Shown here piece after piece: positions 27,212 to 36,686 of a stretch of DNA of 64,000 nt. Positions within the stretch are counted from its first letter, which is position 1; each line of letters starts with the position of its first letter. The notes beneath the pieces were generated by a model. It was not told the origin of the DNA. It ran no database searches and was given only the letters and a program-made list of their open reading frames with translations. The position numbers were made by a program, and so were the translations under genes. The DNA comes from Ectothiorhodospiraceae bacterium BW-2 (lineage in GTDB: Bacteria; Pseudomonadota; Gammaproteobacteria; Thiohalomonadales; Thiohalomonadaceae), in the NCBI GenBank assembly GCA_008375315.1, contig CP032507.1, positions 3,868,071-3,932,070 on the forward strand, given 5' to 3'.

Positions 27212-28334
27212 CCCCCTCCCCACGCAAAGCGGCAAGATGCGCCAACATCGGCCCACTGATATGGGCGATTTTTTGACGCATCACCGAACCGATAGAGTCA
27301 TTGACACTAAAGACCGGCAACACCACCGTCTCATCAAAATGGGCCAAAAAGAGTAGCGCCTCCAAAGCTAGCCGCTCCTCCTCATCGAGTCGCTCCTGTA
27401 GCTGCCGCCACTGACTATCCTCAACGCCCTTCACCACCGCCTCAATCTCCTCAATCGTTCGTAGCGGCTCATGGTGGTAGCGAAGAGGAGCAAAATAGCG
27501 GCCAATGGCACTAAAGAGCGCCGACACCACCTCCTGATCCGCTGGCCGTCTCATCGCTTCGGTCACCATACGGCAGAAGGTCTGCCCCGCTGCCGAATAG
27601 AGGTGGAGGAGCTGCGTGGCATAGCGATTCTGCTGCGCGATGAGTGGTGCTAACGACTGCTGTAGCGCTGCCCACTTCGGATGGGGCGGATCCTGTTCGG
27701 GAAGATTATCGGGCTCAGAGAGCAGAAAGCCGACCCGATAGGTGCTTTTACTCTTGCCACGCTGCCACAGCGCCAGACGCTGCTGTGCATTAATTAACCC
27801 CGGCTGCAGCACCAGCCGCACAGTATCGAGCATATCGCGATGTTCGGTCTCAAACGGCAGATGCTCAACCAGATGCTCGGCCAATACCTTCCCCATCGTC
27901 CCCTCGACCACCGCCCGCCGCTCCAACATCCGTCTAGCGTGTTCCGACCAAGGGGCGATCCACCACGCCTTTCGGGCCAACTCATCGGTTAACCCGGGCG
28001 CACAGACGACAGCCATCACCGCCTCCATCTCGCCGATGCGTAGCAACCTATCTAACTGATCGTTATCGATCTGCCCCATACGAGTCCAGCGGCGCAAAAA
28101 GACCGGATACCCCCCCGGCGAATCGAGTACCACCGAGGCGAGTAGCTCCCGCACCGCCGTTAGATACCTATCCGCTCGCAGCGTGGGGTTAAGATCGACC
28201 CTCATCTCTTGCTCCCCCATGAGACCATACACCGCCATCGCGTTCTCATCAATGCGCACCGCCTCCGCCTGCGTCAATAACACATTAAGGCGCAAATTAT
28301 CTTCCGGACTTAGACTCAAACCACTCACTCCCAT
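27201..28334 (-). CDS. dsrS: DsrS-like sulfur metabolism protein
   Basis: A 377-residue soluble protein resembling DsrS of purple and other sulfur-oxidising gammaproteobacteria: LSPEDNLRLNVLL at the start, a conserved SPGGYPVFLRRWTRMGQ block at about residues 73-89, GEMEAVMAVVCAPGLTDELA, and FETEHRDMLDTVRLVLQPG. DsrS was first noted at the end of the dsr gene cluster of Allochromatium and influences sulfur oxidation; its mechanism is unknown. Here it is not in a dsr cluster but last in a three-gene run behind an aminotransferase whose stop directly abuts this ATG (TGA-ATG). Identification is from remembered family sequence. Confidence 0.65.
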   Translation of the reverse strand: MGVSGLSLSPEDNLRLNVLLTQAEAVRIDENAMAVYGLMGEQEMRVDLNPTLRADRYLTAVRELLASVVLDSPGGYPVFLRRWTRMGQIDNDQLDRLLRIGEMEAVMAVVCAPGLTDELARKAWWIAPWSEHARRMLERRAVVEGTMGKVLAEHLVEHLPFETEHRDMLDTVRLVLQPGLINAQQRLALWQRGKSKSTYRVGFLLSEPDNLPEQDPPHPKWAALQQSLAPLIAQQNRYATQLLHLYSAAGQTFCRMVTEAMRRPADQEVVSALFSAIGRYFAPLRYHHEPLRTIEEIEAVVKGVEDSQWRQLQERLDEEERLALEALLFLAHFDETVVLPVFSVNDSIGSVMRQKIAHISGPMLAHLAALRGEGVSE

Positions 28335-29504
28335 TCAAAGTTGACGCTGGCGCCAGCTTTGCAACCGCTCTAGCGCCAGCTCAATACGCTCAATCGAGGT
28401 CGTATAGGCAAATCGCAGATGATCAGCGGCGCGATAGTCGCCAAAATCGCCCCCCGGCGTCACCGCCACCCCCGCCTCGTAGAGTAGCCGTCGCGAGAGC
28501 CCCATGCTATCGTCAGACCAGCGACTCGAATCGACATAGAGATAGAAGGCCCCCTCTGGCAGCCGCGCCGGCGGCAATCCTAACTCACACAACCCTTCGG
28601 CCAATCGATCACGACGCTGCAAAAAGTGGTGCCGTCGCTGCTCGACTATCTCGATAGTCTCCGGCGCAAAGGCGGCCAGTGCCGCCTGCTGCGACAGCGT
28701 TGTCGGGGCAATATAGAGATTTTGAGCCAACTTGGCCACCTCCTCTACCGCCCCCGCTGGCAGCAGTAGCCACCCTAAGCGCCAGCCGGTCATACAGAAA
28801 TATTTGGAGAAGCTATTAATCACAAACCGATTGCCCCCCAGCGCTGCCGCGCTCGGCAACGGCGTCTCACCATAGCTTAGAGCGTGATAGATCTCATCGA
28901 CCAATAACACCCCCTCCCGCTCTGATACCTCAGCGGCTAGCTGTTGCAGTGCCGGTTGAGATAGCACCGTACCGGAGGGGTTGGAGGGCGAGGCAAGCAT
29001 CACCGCCCGACTATGATCGCGCCAATGTTCGGCCACCGCAGCGGCGCTTAACTGATAGTTATCATCAGCACTGACCGCCACCGGCTGTGGTTCGGCACCG
29101 ACAAAGGTGACAATGTGGCGATTACAGGGGTAGCCCGGATCGCTTAACAGCACCCCCTCCCCCCGATTAACCGCGACACCGAGGGAGAGGAGCAGCGCCG
29201 CCGAGGCACCACTGGTGATGACGATATCGTCCCTATCGATACTCAACCGATAGCGCTCACCATAGAACTGCGCGATGGCCTCTCGTAGCGCCGGTAACCC
29301 CAGCGCCGAAGTGTAGTGCTGCGACTGCTGCTGCAGAGCCCTCTGCGCAGCTCGAACCACCGGCTCCGGCGTCTCAAAGTCGGGCTCACCAATCTCCATG
29401 TGGACAATATCACGCCCCTGCGCCTCTAGTGCCCGCGCCTCATCTAATAGCGCCATCACGCGAAACGGCTCGATGGCTACCATGCGCTCGGCGGCGCTAA
29501 ACAT
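28335..29504 (-). CDS. PLP-dependent aminotransferase, class I/II
   Basis: A 389-residue fold-type I aminotransferase. Visible motifs are IGEPDFETPEPV near the N-terminus, SGASAALLLSLGVA, DPGYPCNRH, ASPSNPSGTVLS, LVDEIYHALSYG and the PLP-lysine site NSFSKYFCMTGWRLGW. This places it in the aspartate/aromatic aminotransferase superfamily. The substrate cannot be told from sequence. The ATG overlaps the stop of the CbbY-like gene by 1 bp (TGATG) and the stop abuts the dsrS start, so the three are translationally coupled. Confidence 0.85.
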   Translation of the reverse strand: MFSAAERMVAIEPFRVMALLDEARALEAQGRDIVHMEIGEPDFETPEPVVRAAQRALQQQSQHYTSALGLPALREAIAQFYGERYRLSIDRDDIVITSGASAALLLSLGVAVNRGEGVLLSDPGYPCNRHIVTFVGAEPQPVAVSADDNYQLSAAAVAEHWRDHSRAVMLASPSNPSGTVLSQPALQQLAAEVSEREGVLLVDEIYHALSYGETPLPSAAALGGNRFVINSFSKYFCMTGWRLGWLLLPAGAVEEVAKLAQNLYIAPTTLSQQAALAAFAPETIEIVEQRRHHFLQRRDRLAEGLCELGLPPARLPEGAFYLYVDSSRWSDDSMGLSRRLLYEAGVAVTPGGDFGDYRAADHLRFAYTTSIERIELALERLQSWRQRQL

Positions 29505-30271
29505 CAGCTATAACCCATCTTTTGATGCAGTTTTTGAATTAACTCAATATCGACCCACGAGTGACCAAAGCTCTGCCCCTGCCGCAGGGTGAACGGGGCA
29601 TCGGGCTCGCCAAAATCGGAGACCACTAGCGCCGCACCGTTAAACTCGTCACTAGCAGTGTAACCATTGGTGGTAATCAGCACCGGCAGTTCGGCATTGA
29701 GTGCCGACTGGAGCCCGTTCCAAGAGTCCTCAAAAGCGAAACACTCCTCAGGTCGCAGCCCCATTTCGGCCATCGCAAACTGATAGACCGCCGGCGAAGG
29801 CTTTTTCGCCTCGACAATATCACCGGCCGCAACCACCTCAAACCAGCCCATATAGTCCTTGCCTAAGGTATTGAGCAGCAGCGCATCGACATTCTCTGGC
29901 GTGGTAGTCGTTGCAATCGCTAAACGCAACTTCTGCTCCCGCGCCTGCTGTAGCAGCCGTTTAACCCCTGGACGCAGCGGAATGTTGCCCTCGCCTAGCA
30001 GCTCGGTGTAGAAGCTGGTTTTACTACGGTGGAGCGAGGCGATAAACTCGCTGCGCTCTCTAGGGGGCGTATAGTCGGGTAGATAGGTCTCCATATAGTG
30101 GCTAATACGCTCCTTCCCGCCGGTTATGTTGAGCAGCTCGCCATAGAGCGCCTCCGACCAGTGCCACTGTAGAGCAGCGGCGCGAAAGGCGAGATTAAAA
30201 GCGACCCGATGCCCATCTCGTTCAGTATCGGCCAAGGTACCATCAACATCAAAAATAAGTGCTTGTAGCAT
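29504..30271 (-). CDS. cbbY: CbbY-like HAD phosphatase
   Basis: A 255-residue HAD hydrolase of subclass IA. Motif I is LIFDVDGTLADTE with the nucleophile Asp8 and acid Asp10, motif II IATTTTPEN, motif III Lys in EAKKPSPAVY, and motif IV FEDSWNGLQSALN. The cap region ERDGHRVAFNLAF and ITGGKERISHYM match CbbY, which in Calvin-cycle bacteria removes xylulose-1,5-bisphosphate, a misfire inhibitor of Rubisco. No cbbLS genes are in the window. First of a coupled trio with an aminotransferase and dsrS; an S24-like gene lies 40 bp upstream on the same strand. Confidence 0.7.
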   Translation of the reverse strand: MLQALIFDVDGTLADTERDGHRVAFNLAFRAAALQWHWSEALYGELLNITGGKERISHYMETYLPDYTPPRERSEFIASLHRSKTSFYTELLGEGNIPLRPGVKRLLQQAREQKLRLAIATTTTPENVDALLLNTLGKDYMGWFEVVAAGDIVEAKKPSPAVYQFAMAEMGLRPEECFAFEDSWNGLQSALNAELPVLITTNGYTASDEFNGAALVVSDFGEPDAPFTLRQGQSFGHSWVDIELIQKLHQKMGYS

Positions 30272-30311
30272 AGCGACTGTTAACGACTCCTAATAGTTCA
30301 TGGGGCAGGGC

Positions 30312-30704
30312 TTAGACATAGCTTTTGCGCATTCTGCGCCCCCCCGGACTCTTCTTCTGGGTAATCACCCCCTTAATCGCCTGAGCGCCACTTAACGGCT
30401 CATCGGCAAAGTGGGAATTTAAGGGGTGGAGCCAAAACGCCTCCCCTCGAATATGTAGCTGGCGAAAGATATACTCCCCCTTATGCCAAGCGATAACATA
30501 GCTGCCATCGACATAGGGGTGGCTCGGTTCGATCACGATAATATCGCCATCGTTAAACTCCGGCTCCATACTATTGCCCATCACCATGAGCACATAGGGC
30601 TCCGCCTTTTCACAACTACCGCTATCAAACAGCGGCTCGGCGCCACTCTCTTCGGCCGGTACCGCGTGGTCATCGAACGCGGCGACATAGTAGGGTTGCC
30701 TCAT
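30312..30704 (-). CDS. S24/LexA-like domain protein lacking a DNA-binding domain
   Basis: A 130-residue protein that is essentially a bare S24 (LexA/UmuD-type) fold. VMGNSMEPEFNDGDIIVIE carries the nucleophile Ser at about residue 45. The strand that should carry the catalytic Lys reads AWHKGEYIFRQL, aligning Arg81 with Lys156 of LexA. There is no helix-turn-helix at the N-terminus, only about 30 residues with an AEESGAEPLF linker. It may therefore be a non-cleaving relative or act on a partner. The C-terminus is basic (KKSPGGRRMRKSYV). It lies upstream of cbbY on the same strand and is divergent from the rhodanese gene. Confidence 0.7.
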   Translation of the reverse strand: MRQPYYVAAFDDHAVPAEESGAEPLFDSGSCEKAEPYVLMVMGNSMEPEFNDGDIIVIEPSHPYVDGSYVIAWHKGEYIFRQLHIRGEAFWLHPLNSHFADEPLSGAQAIKGVITQKKSPGGRRMRKSYV

Positions 30705-30817
30705 AACACCTTCTCTAACTCAATTTCACTCAACATAGTCCCTAAACAAAGTGGTAAAATGGGGCCATGGTACCAAATTTCACCGCAATAGCCCTATTTT
30801 GAACCGGAAATCTCTGC

Positions 30818-31285
30818 ATGAAACACTTCAACGATCTCATTGCCGAATGTCTGACCGAAGTTGACGAACTCTTTCCTTGGGATCTGGAAGAGCGACTTAG
30901 CCTAGACAACGCCCCCTTTCTACTCGATGTGCGTGAGCCGGAGGAGTATCGGCAGCTCCACATTCCCGGCTCAATTAACGCCCCTCGGGGGATCCTCGAA
31001 ACCTGCTGCGAATGGGATTATGAAGAGACCATTCCCGAGCTAGTCGAAGCACGCGACCGAGAGGTAGTCGTCATCTGCCGCTCCGGTAACCGCAGCGTCC
31101 TAGCCGCCCACACCCTACAACGAATGGGGTATAAAAAAGTGATCTCTTTAAAAACCGGCATTCGCGGCTGGAACGACTACGAACAGCCCCTAGTCGATCA
31201 GACTGAGCAACCGGTCGCTATTGAACAAGCCGATGAGATCCTCCGCTCCCGTATCCGCCCTGAACAGCGTCGCCCCCCCCTTTAA
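30818..31285 (+). CDS. Rhodanese-domain protein
   Basis: A 155-residue single-domain rhodanese, cytoplasmic (no signal peptide). The fold is marked by FLLDVREPEEYRQLHIPGS, the active-site loop VVICRSGNRSVLAA (catalytic Cys at about residue 87) and the C-terminal GIRGWNDYEQPL. The CRSGNRS loop size fits sulfurtransferases. An N-terminal helix of about 30 residues precedes the domain. In a sulfur oxidiser it may handle persulfide sulfur between carriers; that is inference. Divergent from the S24-like gene; it converges on tex with no spacer. Confidence 0.88.
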   Translation: MKHFNDLIAECLTEVDELFPWDLEERLSLDNAPFLLDVREPEEYRQLHIPGSINAPRGILETCCEWDYEETIPELVEARDREVVVICRSGNRSVLAAHTLQRMGYKKVISLKTGIRGWNDYEQPLVDQTEQPVAIEQADEILRSRIRPEQRRPPL

Positions 31286-33589
31286 CTACCCCTTCGCGGC
31301 GCGACGAAACGCCTCAGCCATCGCCCCGGCGGCCGCACTGCCGCTCGGCGTTGGCGCAGTTGGTGCACTGGTCTGACGAGAGCGACCCCGCCCGTTGCTC
31401 TTCTCAGTCGGGCGCGGCTCTTGGAGCCGCATAGAGAGCGCGATACGCTTACGAGCCACATCGACCTCCACCACCTTCACTTTGACAATTTCGCCCGCCT
31501 TAACCACCTCATGCGGATCTTTCACAAATTTATCGGCTAGCATCGAAATATGGACTAACCCATCCTGATGGACTCCGACATCGACAAAGGCACCAAAGTG
31601 GGTCACATTGGTCACCACCCCCTCCAGAATCATCTCCGGTTTCAGATCCGCTAGCGTCTCGATCCCCTCTTTAAAACTAGCGGTGCGAAATTCGGGGCGA
31701 GGATCGCGCCCCGGCTTCTCTAGCTCGCCAATAATGTCGCGCACCGTCGGCTCACCAAAGCGATCATCGATAAAATCGTTCGCCGCTAACTGACCTAACA
31801 GCTCTTTAGCACCGAGTAACTGCGCGATTGAGCGACCCGTTTTGGCAATAATTCGCTCCACGATAGGATAGGCCTCAGGATGGACAGCCGAGGCATCGAG
31901 CGGATTATCCCCCCCAAGGATGCGCAAAAAACCGGCACACTGCTCAAACGCCTTCGGGCCCAGTCGCGGCACCTTAAGGAGCTGTTGTCGGCTACGAAAC
32001 GGGCCGTTGCCGTCACGGAACTCGACCACATTGGCCGCCAACGCCCCATTGAGCCCCGCGACATGGCTCAACAGCGCCGTTGACGCGGTATTAATATCGA
32101 CCCCGACCCCATTGACACAATCTTCGACCACCGCCACCAATGCCCGCTGTAGCCGAGTCGAGGCTACATCGTGCTGATACTGCCCCACCCCAATCGACTT
32201 AGGATCGATCTTGACTAGTTCGGCAAGCGGATCTTGCAGCCTGCGAGCGATAGAGACCGCCCCTCGCAGCGAGACATCGAGCTTAGGAAACTCATTTGCC
32301 GCTAACTCTGAGGCCGAATAGACCGATGCCCCCGCCTCACTCACCACCACCTTAGTTAAGTTAAGCTGCGGATAGCGCTGCAGCAGCTCGGCCACCAGCT
32401 TCTCGGTCTCGCGGGAGGCGGTACCATTACCGATACTCACCAGCTCCACCCGATGGCGCTCAGCGAGCCGTTTAAGCTGCGCTAGCGAGCTATCCCACTG
32501 CCGTTGCGGGACATGGGGGTAGATAGTCACGGTCTCCAGTAACTTACCCGTACCATCGACCACCGCCACCTTCACTCCGGTACGAAACCCAGGATCGAGC
32601 CCCATCGTTGGCCGATGACCGGCTGGGGCCGCTAAGAGCAGATCTTTAAGATTACGGGCAAAGACCTCAATCGCTGCCCCCTCGGCACCTTCACGAAGCT
32701 GGCTCATAATATCGGTCTCTAAACGGGTCGCGAGCTTAACCCGCCAGCACCAGCGGATACTCTCCTGTAGCCAGCTATCGGCGGGGCGCTGCTGCGGCTT
32801 AAAGCCAACATGGCGAGCCACAACCGCCTCAGCTTTTCCCATCTCACCTAGCGCCAGATCGCGATCCGTGCTCAGTTCAAGGCTAATGGTTAACGCCCCC
32901 TCACTCTGCCCACGAAACAGCGCCAACAGTCGGTGGGGGGGGATCTCGGCCACCGCTTGGTGATAATCGGCATAGTCGGCAAACTTCCCCTCCACGACCG
33001 ACTCATCGATCCCCTTGGCAATAACCACCCCCTCCTGCCATAGTAGCTGGCGCAGCTCAGCGACTAGCGTCGCCTCTTCGGCCCACTGCTCCATTAAGAT
33101 CTGCCTAGCGCCATCGAGCGCGGCCTTCGCACTCTCCACCCCCTTATCGGCATCAATAAAGGGCACGGCTGCCTGCTCAGGCAGACTCTCTGGCCGCTGC
33201 CATAGCTGCTGCGCCAGCGGCTCTAACCCCGCCTCCCGCGCGATGTGCGCTTTAGTTCGCCGCTTCGGTTTATAGGGGAGGTAGAGATCTTCTAGCTCAG
33301 TCTTACTTGAGGCCGACTCTAGCGCCTGCTGTAGTGCTGGCGTGAGCTTCTGCTGCGACTCAATCGACTTTAAGATCGTCTGCCGCCGCGCCTCCAGCTC
33401 TCGTAGATAACCAAGCCGCTCACTGAGATGGCGTAGCTGGGTATCATCCAGCCCACCGGTAGCCTCTTTACGATAACGGGCGATAAAGGGGACAGTCGCC
33501 CCCTCATCGAGCAGCGCTATCGCCGCCGCCACCTGGTTAATATGAACAGCTAACTCGGTTGCTAAGCTCTTTGCAATGGTTGCCAACAC
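31286..33589 (-). CDS. tex: RNA-binding transcriptional accessory protein Tex
   Basis: A 767-residue Tex/YhgF protein. Domains in order are the N-terminal HtH-like region ([20 protein letters not shown]), the YqgF/RNase H-like domain ([18 protein letters not shown]), the helix-hairpin-helix pair ([35 protein letters not shown]) and the C-terminal S1 domain ([20 protein letters not shown]). The tail after the S1 domain is basic and Ser/Thr/Pro-rich. Tex binds nucleic acid and acts in transcription; it is broadly conserved. It ends exactly against the rhodanese stop. Confidence 0.95.
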   Translation of the reverse strand: MLATIAKSLATELAVHINQVAAAIALLDEGATVPFIARYRKEATGGLDDTQLRHLSERLGYLRELEARRQTILKSIESQQKLTPALQQALESASSKTELEDLYLPYKPKRRTKAHIAREAGLEPLAQQLWQRPESLPEQAAVPFIDADKGVESAKAALDGARQILMEQWAEEATLVAELRQLLWQEGVVIAKGIDESVVEGKFADYADYHQAVAEIPPHRLLALFRGQSEGALTISLELSTDRDLALGEMGKAEAVVARHVGFKPQQRPADSWLQESIRWCWRVKLATRLETDIMSQLREGAEGAAIEVFARNLKDLLLAAPAGHRPTMGLDPGFRTGVKVAVVDGTGKLLETVTIYPHVPQRQWDSSLAQLKRLAERHRVELVSIGNGTASRETEKLVAELLQRYPQLNLTKVVVSEAGASVYSASELAANEFPKLDVSLRGAVSIARRLQDPLAELVKIDPKSIGVGQYQHDVASTRLQRALVAVVEDCVNGVGVDINTASTALLSHVAGLNGALAANVVEFRDGNGPFRSRQQLLKVPRLGPKAFEQCAGFLRILGGDNPLDASAVHPEAYPIVERIIAKTGRSIAQLLGAKELLGQLAANDFIDDRFGEPTVRDIIGELEKPGRDPRPEFRTASFKEGIETLADLKPEMILEGVVTNVTHFGAFVDVGVHQDGLVHISMLADKFVKDPHEVVKAGEIVKVKVVEVDVARKRIALSMRLQEPRPTEKSNGRGRSRQTSAPTAPTPSGSAAAGAMAEAFRRAAKG

Positions 33590-33596
33590 GCTCTCC

Positions 33597-34145
33597 TTAT
33601 GTTTTAGGCAATAAAATATTAATTAAACGCCAGCGAAGATAGCCCTGGCGCTGCAAAATAAGTTGCAGATGCTGACCACGACTATTCACCGCATCAATGG
33701 TAAACTGCTCTAGCGAGTTAAAACCGAAGGTTATCTGATCAAACAGCGGTGGCTGCGTCGCCTCCCCACTCGCTGACGGCTCCCCCCCCGAACTATCGGG
33801 AGCCGATAGCGGCTCCACCCCCTGAATGGCACTGGCTAACCCCTCGGGGGTGACATAGGCATCAATAACCCCATCGGCTAACCGTCCCGCCAGAGCCGCC
33901 CCCAATAGAGCCAGTGGATGACTCTGAGCCTGACTGCTCTTTAGCTTCTCATCTAGCCGCTGCTTTAGCTGAGCTTTGATATTTTGCCGTAACTGCGGAT
34001 AGTCGATGACCGGATCAAGCCTCGCCGCATCGCGCTGCTCTAGCCCCTGCTGCAGCTCTTTTGCCGCCAAAAAGGGGCCGGCGACAAAGGTAGCCACCGC
34101 CACCAGCGCCACGATTATGACTAAAATGATCACTTTTTTAACCAT
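33597..34145 (-). CDS. Membrane-anchored DUF2939 family protein
   Basis: A 182-residue protein with one N-terminal membrane anchor ([19 protein letters not shown]) and a periplasmic part of the DUF2939 type ([20 protein letters not shown], a mobile middle rich in Ser/Gly, then [16 protein letters not shown] and [11 protein letters not shown]). The start at 34145 is chosen because GGAG lies 9 bp upstream; longer open frames to 34193 have no such site. Function unknown. It is 7 bp upstream of tex and probably cotranscribed. The region just upstream (34146-34304) holds the displaced 3' tail of glmM. Confidence 0.7.
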   Translation of the reverse strand: MVKKVIILVIIVALVAVATFVAGPFLAAKELQQGLEQRDAARLDPVIDYPQLRQNIKAQLKQRLDEKLKSSQAQSHPLALLGAALAGRLADGVIDAYVTPEGLASAIQGVEPLSAPDSSGGEPSASGEATQPPLFDQITFGFNSLEQFTIDAVNSRGQHLQLILQRQGYLRWRLINILLPKT

Positions 34146-34182
34146 CACAATTGACTCCATAAGTTTCGCATCAATCAATAAC

Positions 34183-34304
34183 TCAAGCGGCACCCACCAG
34201 CGCTCTAACCCTATCGGCCAACTGCGCCGCCAACCGCGCCACTTGATCAGCCTCCTCCCCCTCGACCATCACCCGCAATAGCGGCCAAGTCCCCGATGCA
34301 CCCA
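34183..34304 (-). pseudogene. Displaced original 3' end of glmM
   Basis: Downstream of the present glmM stop, in another frame, the minus strand reads [20 protein letters not shown] then AAQLADRVRALVGAA and a TGA at 34183-34185. This is what a normal GlmM C-terminus looks like. Joining it to residue 423 of the present protein gives exactly 445 residues, the E. coli GlmM length. It is therefore probably the original end, separated by a local duplication. Confidence 0.7.
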
Positions 34305-34390
34305 CTACAACCCTTCCACCACCCCCCACACCACTCTCCCCCACTCCTCCCCCTCGACCATCACCCGCAATAGCGGCTCAGTCCCCGATG
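34252..34390. repeat. 47-bp direct repeat at the glmM 3' end
   Basis: The copies at 34252-34298 and 34344-34390 are identical at 45 of 47 positions and offset by 92 bp, which is not a multiple of three. Both encode the [11 protein letters not shown] segment of GlmM. The 45-bp spacer looks like a shortened, scrambled version of the real tail. Confidence 0.85.
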
Positions 34391-35612
34391 GACGCAATAG
34401 CACCCGTCCCCGACCCGCTAGCGCCTCTTCCGCCGCGGCCACCGCCTGCTGTAGTGCGGGGCTCTGCATAATCTCGGCTGCGGCGGTACCTAATTTGACA
34501 TTGCATAGCTGCTGCGGATACCTCTCTACCCCCGCAAGCGCCTGCGCCAGCGTCAACTGCCGACTCACCAATACCGCTAGCACCTGTAGTGCCGCCACAA
34601 TACCATCACCGGTAGTGGTTTTAGAGAGATCGATAATATGCCCCGACCCCTCCGCCCCTAAGTGCCACTGCCGCTGCTGTAACAGCTCCAACACATAGCG
34701 GTCTCCAACTGCCGCGCGGGCCATGACAACCCCCTGCTGCTGTAGCGCCCTCTCTACCCCTAAATTGGTCATTAGAGTACCGACCACACCCTCAGGCCGC
34801 TGTTTACCATGCACCGCCAAAATATAGAGCAGCTCATCGCCATCGATTAGCCGCCCATCACCATCGACAAACAGCACCCTGTCGCCATCGCCATCAAACG
34901 CGATCCCCATATCGGCTCGATGGTGTCGCACCGCCTCAATGAGCGCTTGCGGCTCGGTTGAACCGGCATCGACATTGATATTGAGCCCATTAGGCTCGAC
35001 ACCTAACGGAATCACCGTAGCCCCAAGCTCAGTGAAGACACTCGGCGCGATATGGTAGGTCGCCCCATGGGCCGAATCGATGACCAAGGTGAAACCGCGC
35101 AGATCGAAGCGATAGGGAAAAGTCCCTTTACAGAACTCGATATAGCGCCCGGGGGCGTCATCGATGCGATAGGCCTTACCCAGCTTTTCCGAGCTCACAC
35201 AGCGCAGCGGTCGCTTTAGCGCCGCCTCAATCTCCATCTCGACACTATCGGCCAGCTTCATCCCCTCACGCGAAAAAAATTTAATGCCATTATCGTGATA
35301 GGGGTTATGCGAGGCGCTAATCACAATGCCCGCATCCGCGCCGAGGGTACGGGTGAGATAGGCGATCGCCGGAGTCGGCATCGGCCCTAGCAGCATCACC
35401 GTCACCCCAGCTGCCGCCAACCCCGCCTCCAGCGCCGACTCAAACATATAGCCGGAGATACGGGTATCTTTGCCGATAACGACCTTCCGTTCCCCTTTTT
35501 GCGCCATCACCTGCCCGACTGCCCAACCTAAATGGAGGGCAAAATCGGGGGTAATCGGATACTCACCCACCCGCCCCCGAATGCCATCGGTACCAAAATA
35601 GTCTCTGCTCAT
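34305..35612 (-). CDS. glmM: Phosphoglucosamine mutase GlmM with altered C-terminus
   Basis: Converts glucosamine-6-phosphate to glucosamine-1-phosphate for UDP-GlcNAc, peptidoglycan and LPS. The start at 35612 ([19 protein letters not shown]) has a strong AGGGGGAG site; a TTG one codon earlier is rejected. The catalytic Ser loop is [15 protein letters not shown], the Mg loop [11 protein letters not shown], the sugar loop GAEGSGHII and the phosphate loop [15 protein letters not shown]. The last 12 residues ([12 protein letters not shown]) do not look like GlmM; the expected helix is displaced downstream. The protein is 435 residues against about 445. The phosphate-binding loop is intact, so activity is likely. 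Confidence 0.93.
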   Translation of the reverse strand: MSRDYFGTDGIRGRVGEYPITPDFALHLGWAVGQVMAQKGERKVVIGKDTRISGYMFESALEAGLAAAGVTVMLLGPMPTPAIAYLTRTLGADAGIVISASHNPYHDNGIKFFSREGMKLADSVEMEIEAALKRPLRCVSSEKLGKAYRIDDAPGRYIEFCKGTFPYRFDLRGFTLVIDSAHGATYHIAPSVFTELGATVIPLGVEPNGLNINVDAGSTEPQALIEAVRHHRADMGIAFDGDGDRVLFVDGDGRLIDGDELLYILAVHGKQRPEGVVGTLMTNLGVERALQQQGVVMARAAVGDRYVLELLQQRQWHLGAEGSGHIIDLSKTTTGDGIVAALQVLAVLVSRQLTLAQALAGVERYPQQLCNVKLGTAAAEIMQSPALQQAVAAAEEALAGRGRVLLRPSGTEPLLRVMVEGEEWGRVVWGVVEGL

Positions 35613-35648
35613 CAACTCCCCCTCCTCATCTCATCTCTCCCCACTGCG

Positions 35649-36671
35649 CTACCAACTCAATAGGCTCTCCATAAAACTGCGATCGAAGCGAACTTTAACA
35701 TAGTCTCCTAGCTGAATCCTTCTCGCCTCCTCTGCCTTATCCACCAGCGCCCAGCTATAGTCGGCACCGATCTGGTCGGTCACAGTGGCACTCCCAATAC
35801 CTCGTTCGACCAAAGTCACTTTCTGAGTCAAACGGTTACCCTCCTGCCGCAGCCGGATAATCTCGATCTTATCCCCTTTGCTAATATGGCGCTGCCGGCC
35901 AATCATTATTTTGATCAAATACTCTTCGCCATCGCTGCGCATATCGACCACATAACTGCTAGCCGCAAACCGGTTCTGCAACTCAACCCGTCCGCTATCG
36001 AGACTCTCCTCTCCAGCCCTCGCCACTAGAGCGCTATATTTGCCGTTAGCGCTGCTACAGTGTTGACTCTCCTCCTCCATCGTCTCGCTACCACTTAGGG
36101 CGATACGCTCCACCATCTGTAGCTCTGGAATCGAAAAGATCTGTAGCGTCGCCTTCACTGTCGCTTGATAGGTACACTTCGCAGGGACTCGCTCGCTCCC
36201 CTGCTTGGTCTTTCTCTCGTAACTCTTGGCAAACTGACTACCCGTCTCAATGCTATCGATCCGCCCCATAACGGCAAAATCGGCCACCTCCGGCCCCTGA
36301 TAGCTCCCCGAACGACCGGTCGCCTCGGCCAGTGCTAGCTCGCTCAACAGCTTTTGCGCCTGATGGCGATCAATGAGCTGCACCCCCGCCCCAGTGAGAT
36401 GCTGCTCTAGTCGGGCAGAGAGGGTGGCTACCACTTGGCTCTGCTGCGCTAAGGCGCTCGGCTGCGATAGCGTAAAACCGGAACTCACCACCCGAATCTT
36501 CTGCTGCGAACGGGCTAGCTGCGCCTCGGTCGGGGCGAGCTCTGCTAGCGGCAGATTGACCGGCTGCCAAGCGTCAATATCGTCAATCGTGAGTCCTGCG
36601 CAGCCAAAAAGGGCTGTCATCACGGTAGCGACTACTGCGGTAGCGACTCTGTTTCTATTTCGATGCTGCAC
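35649..36671 (-). CDS. Outer-membrane-type lipoprotein, CsgG/FlgT-like
   Basis: A 340-residue lipoprotein with signal MQHRNRNRVATAVVATVMTA and a lipobox LFGC. Residues 55-210 resemble the CsgG/LpoB-like nucleotide-free fold (LIDRHQAQKLLSELALAEAT; ADFAVMGRIDSIETG; KATLQIFSIPELQMVERIAL). The C-terminal 90 residues (RHISKGDKIEIIRL; GIGSATVTDQIGADYSWALV) look like the beta-barrel C-terminal domain of FlgT-type proteins. The gene starts 15 bp after an LPP20-type lipoprotein gene. The pairing of LPP20 (FlgP-like) and a FlgT/CsgG-like protein recalls the flagellar flgOPT cluster, but no flagellar gene is adjacent. Confidence 0.6.
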   Translation of the reverse strand: MQHRNRNRVATAVVATVMTALFGCAGLTIDDIDAWQPVNLPLAELAPTEAQLARSQQKIRVVSSGFTLSQPSALAQQSQVVATLSARLEQHLTGAGVQLIDRHQAQKLLSELALAEATGRSGSYQGPEVADFAVMGRIDSIETGSQFAKSYERKTKQGSERVPAKCTYQATVKATLQIFSIPELQMVERIALSGSETMEEESQHCSSANGKYSALVARAGEESLDSGRVELQNRFAASSYVVDMRSDGEEYLIKIMIGRQRHISKGDKIEIIRLRQEGNRLTQKVTLVERGIGSATVTDQIGADYSWALVDKAEEARRIQLGDYVKVRFDRSFMESLLSW

Positions 36672-36686
36672 GTCACTCTCCTCCCG

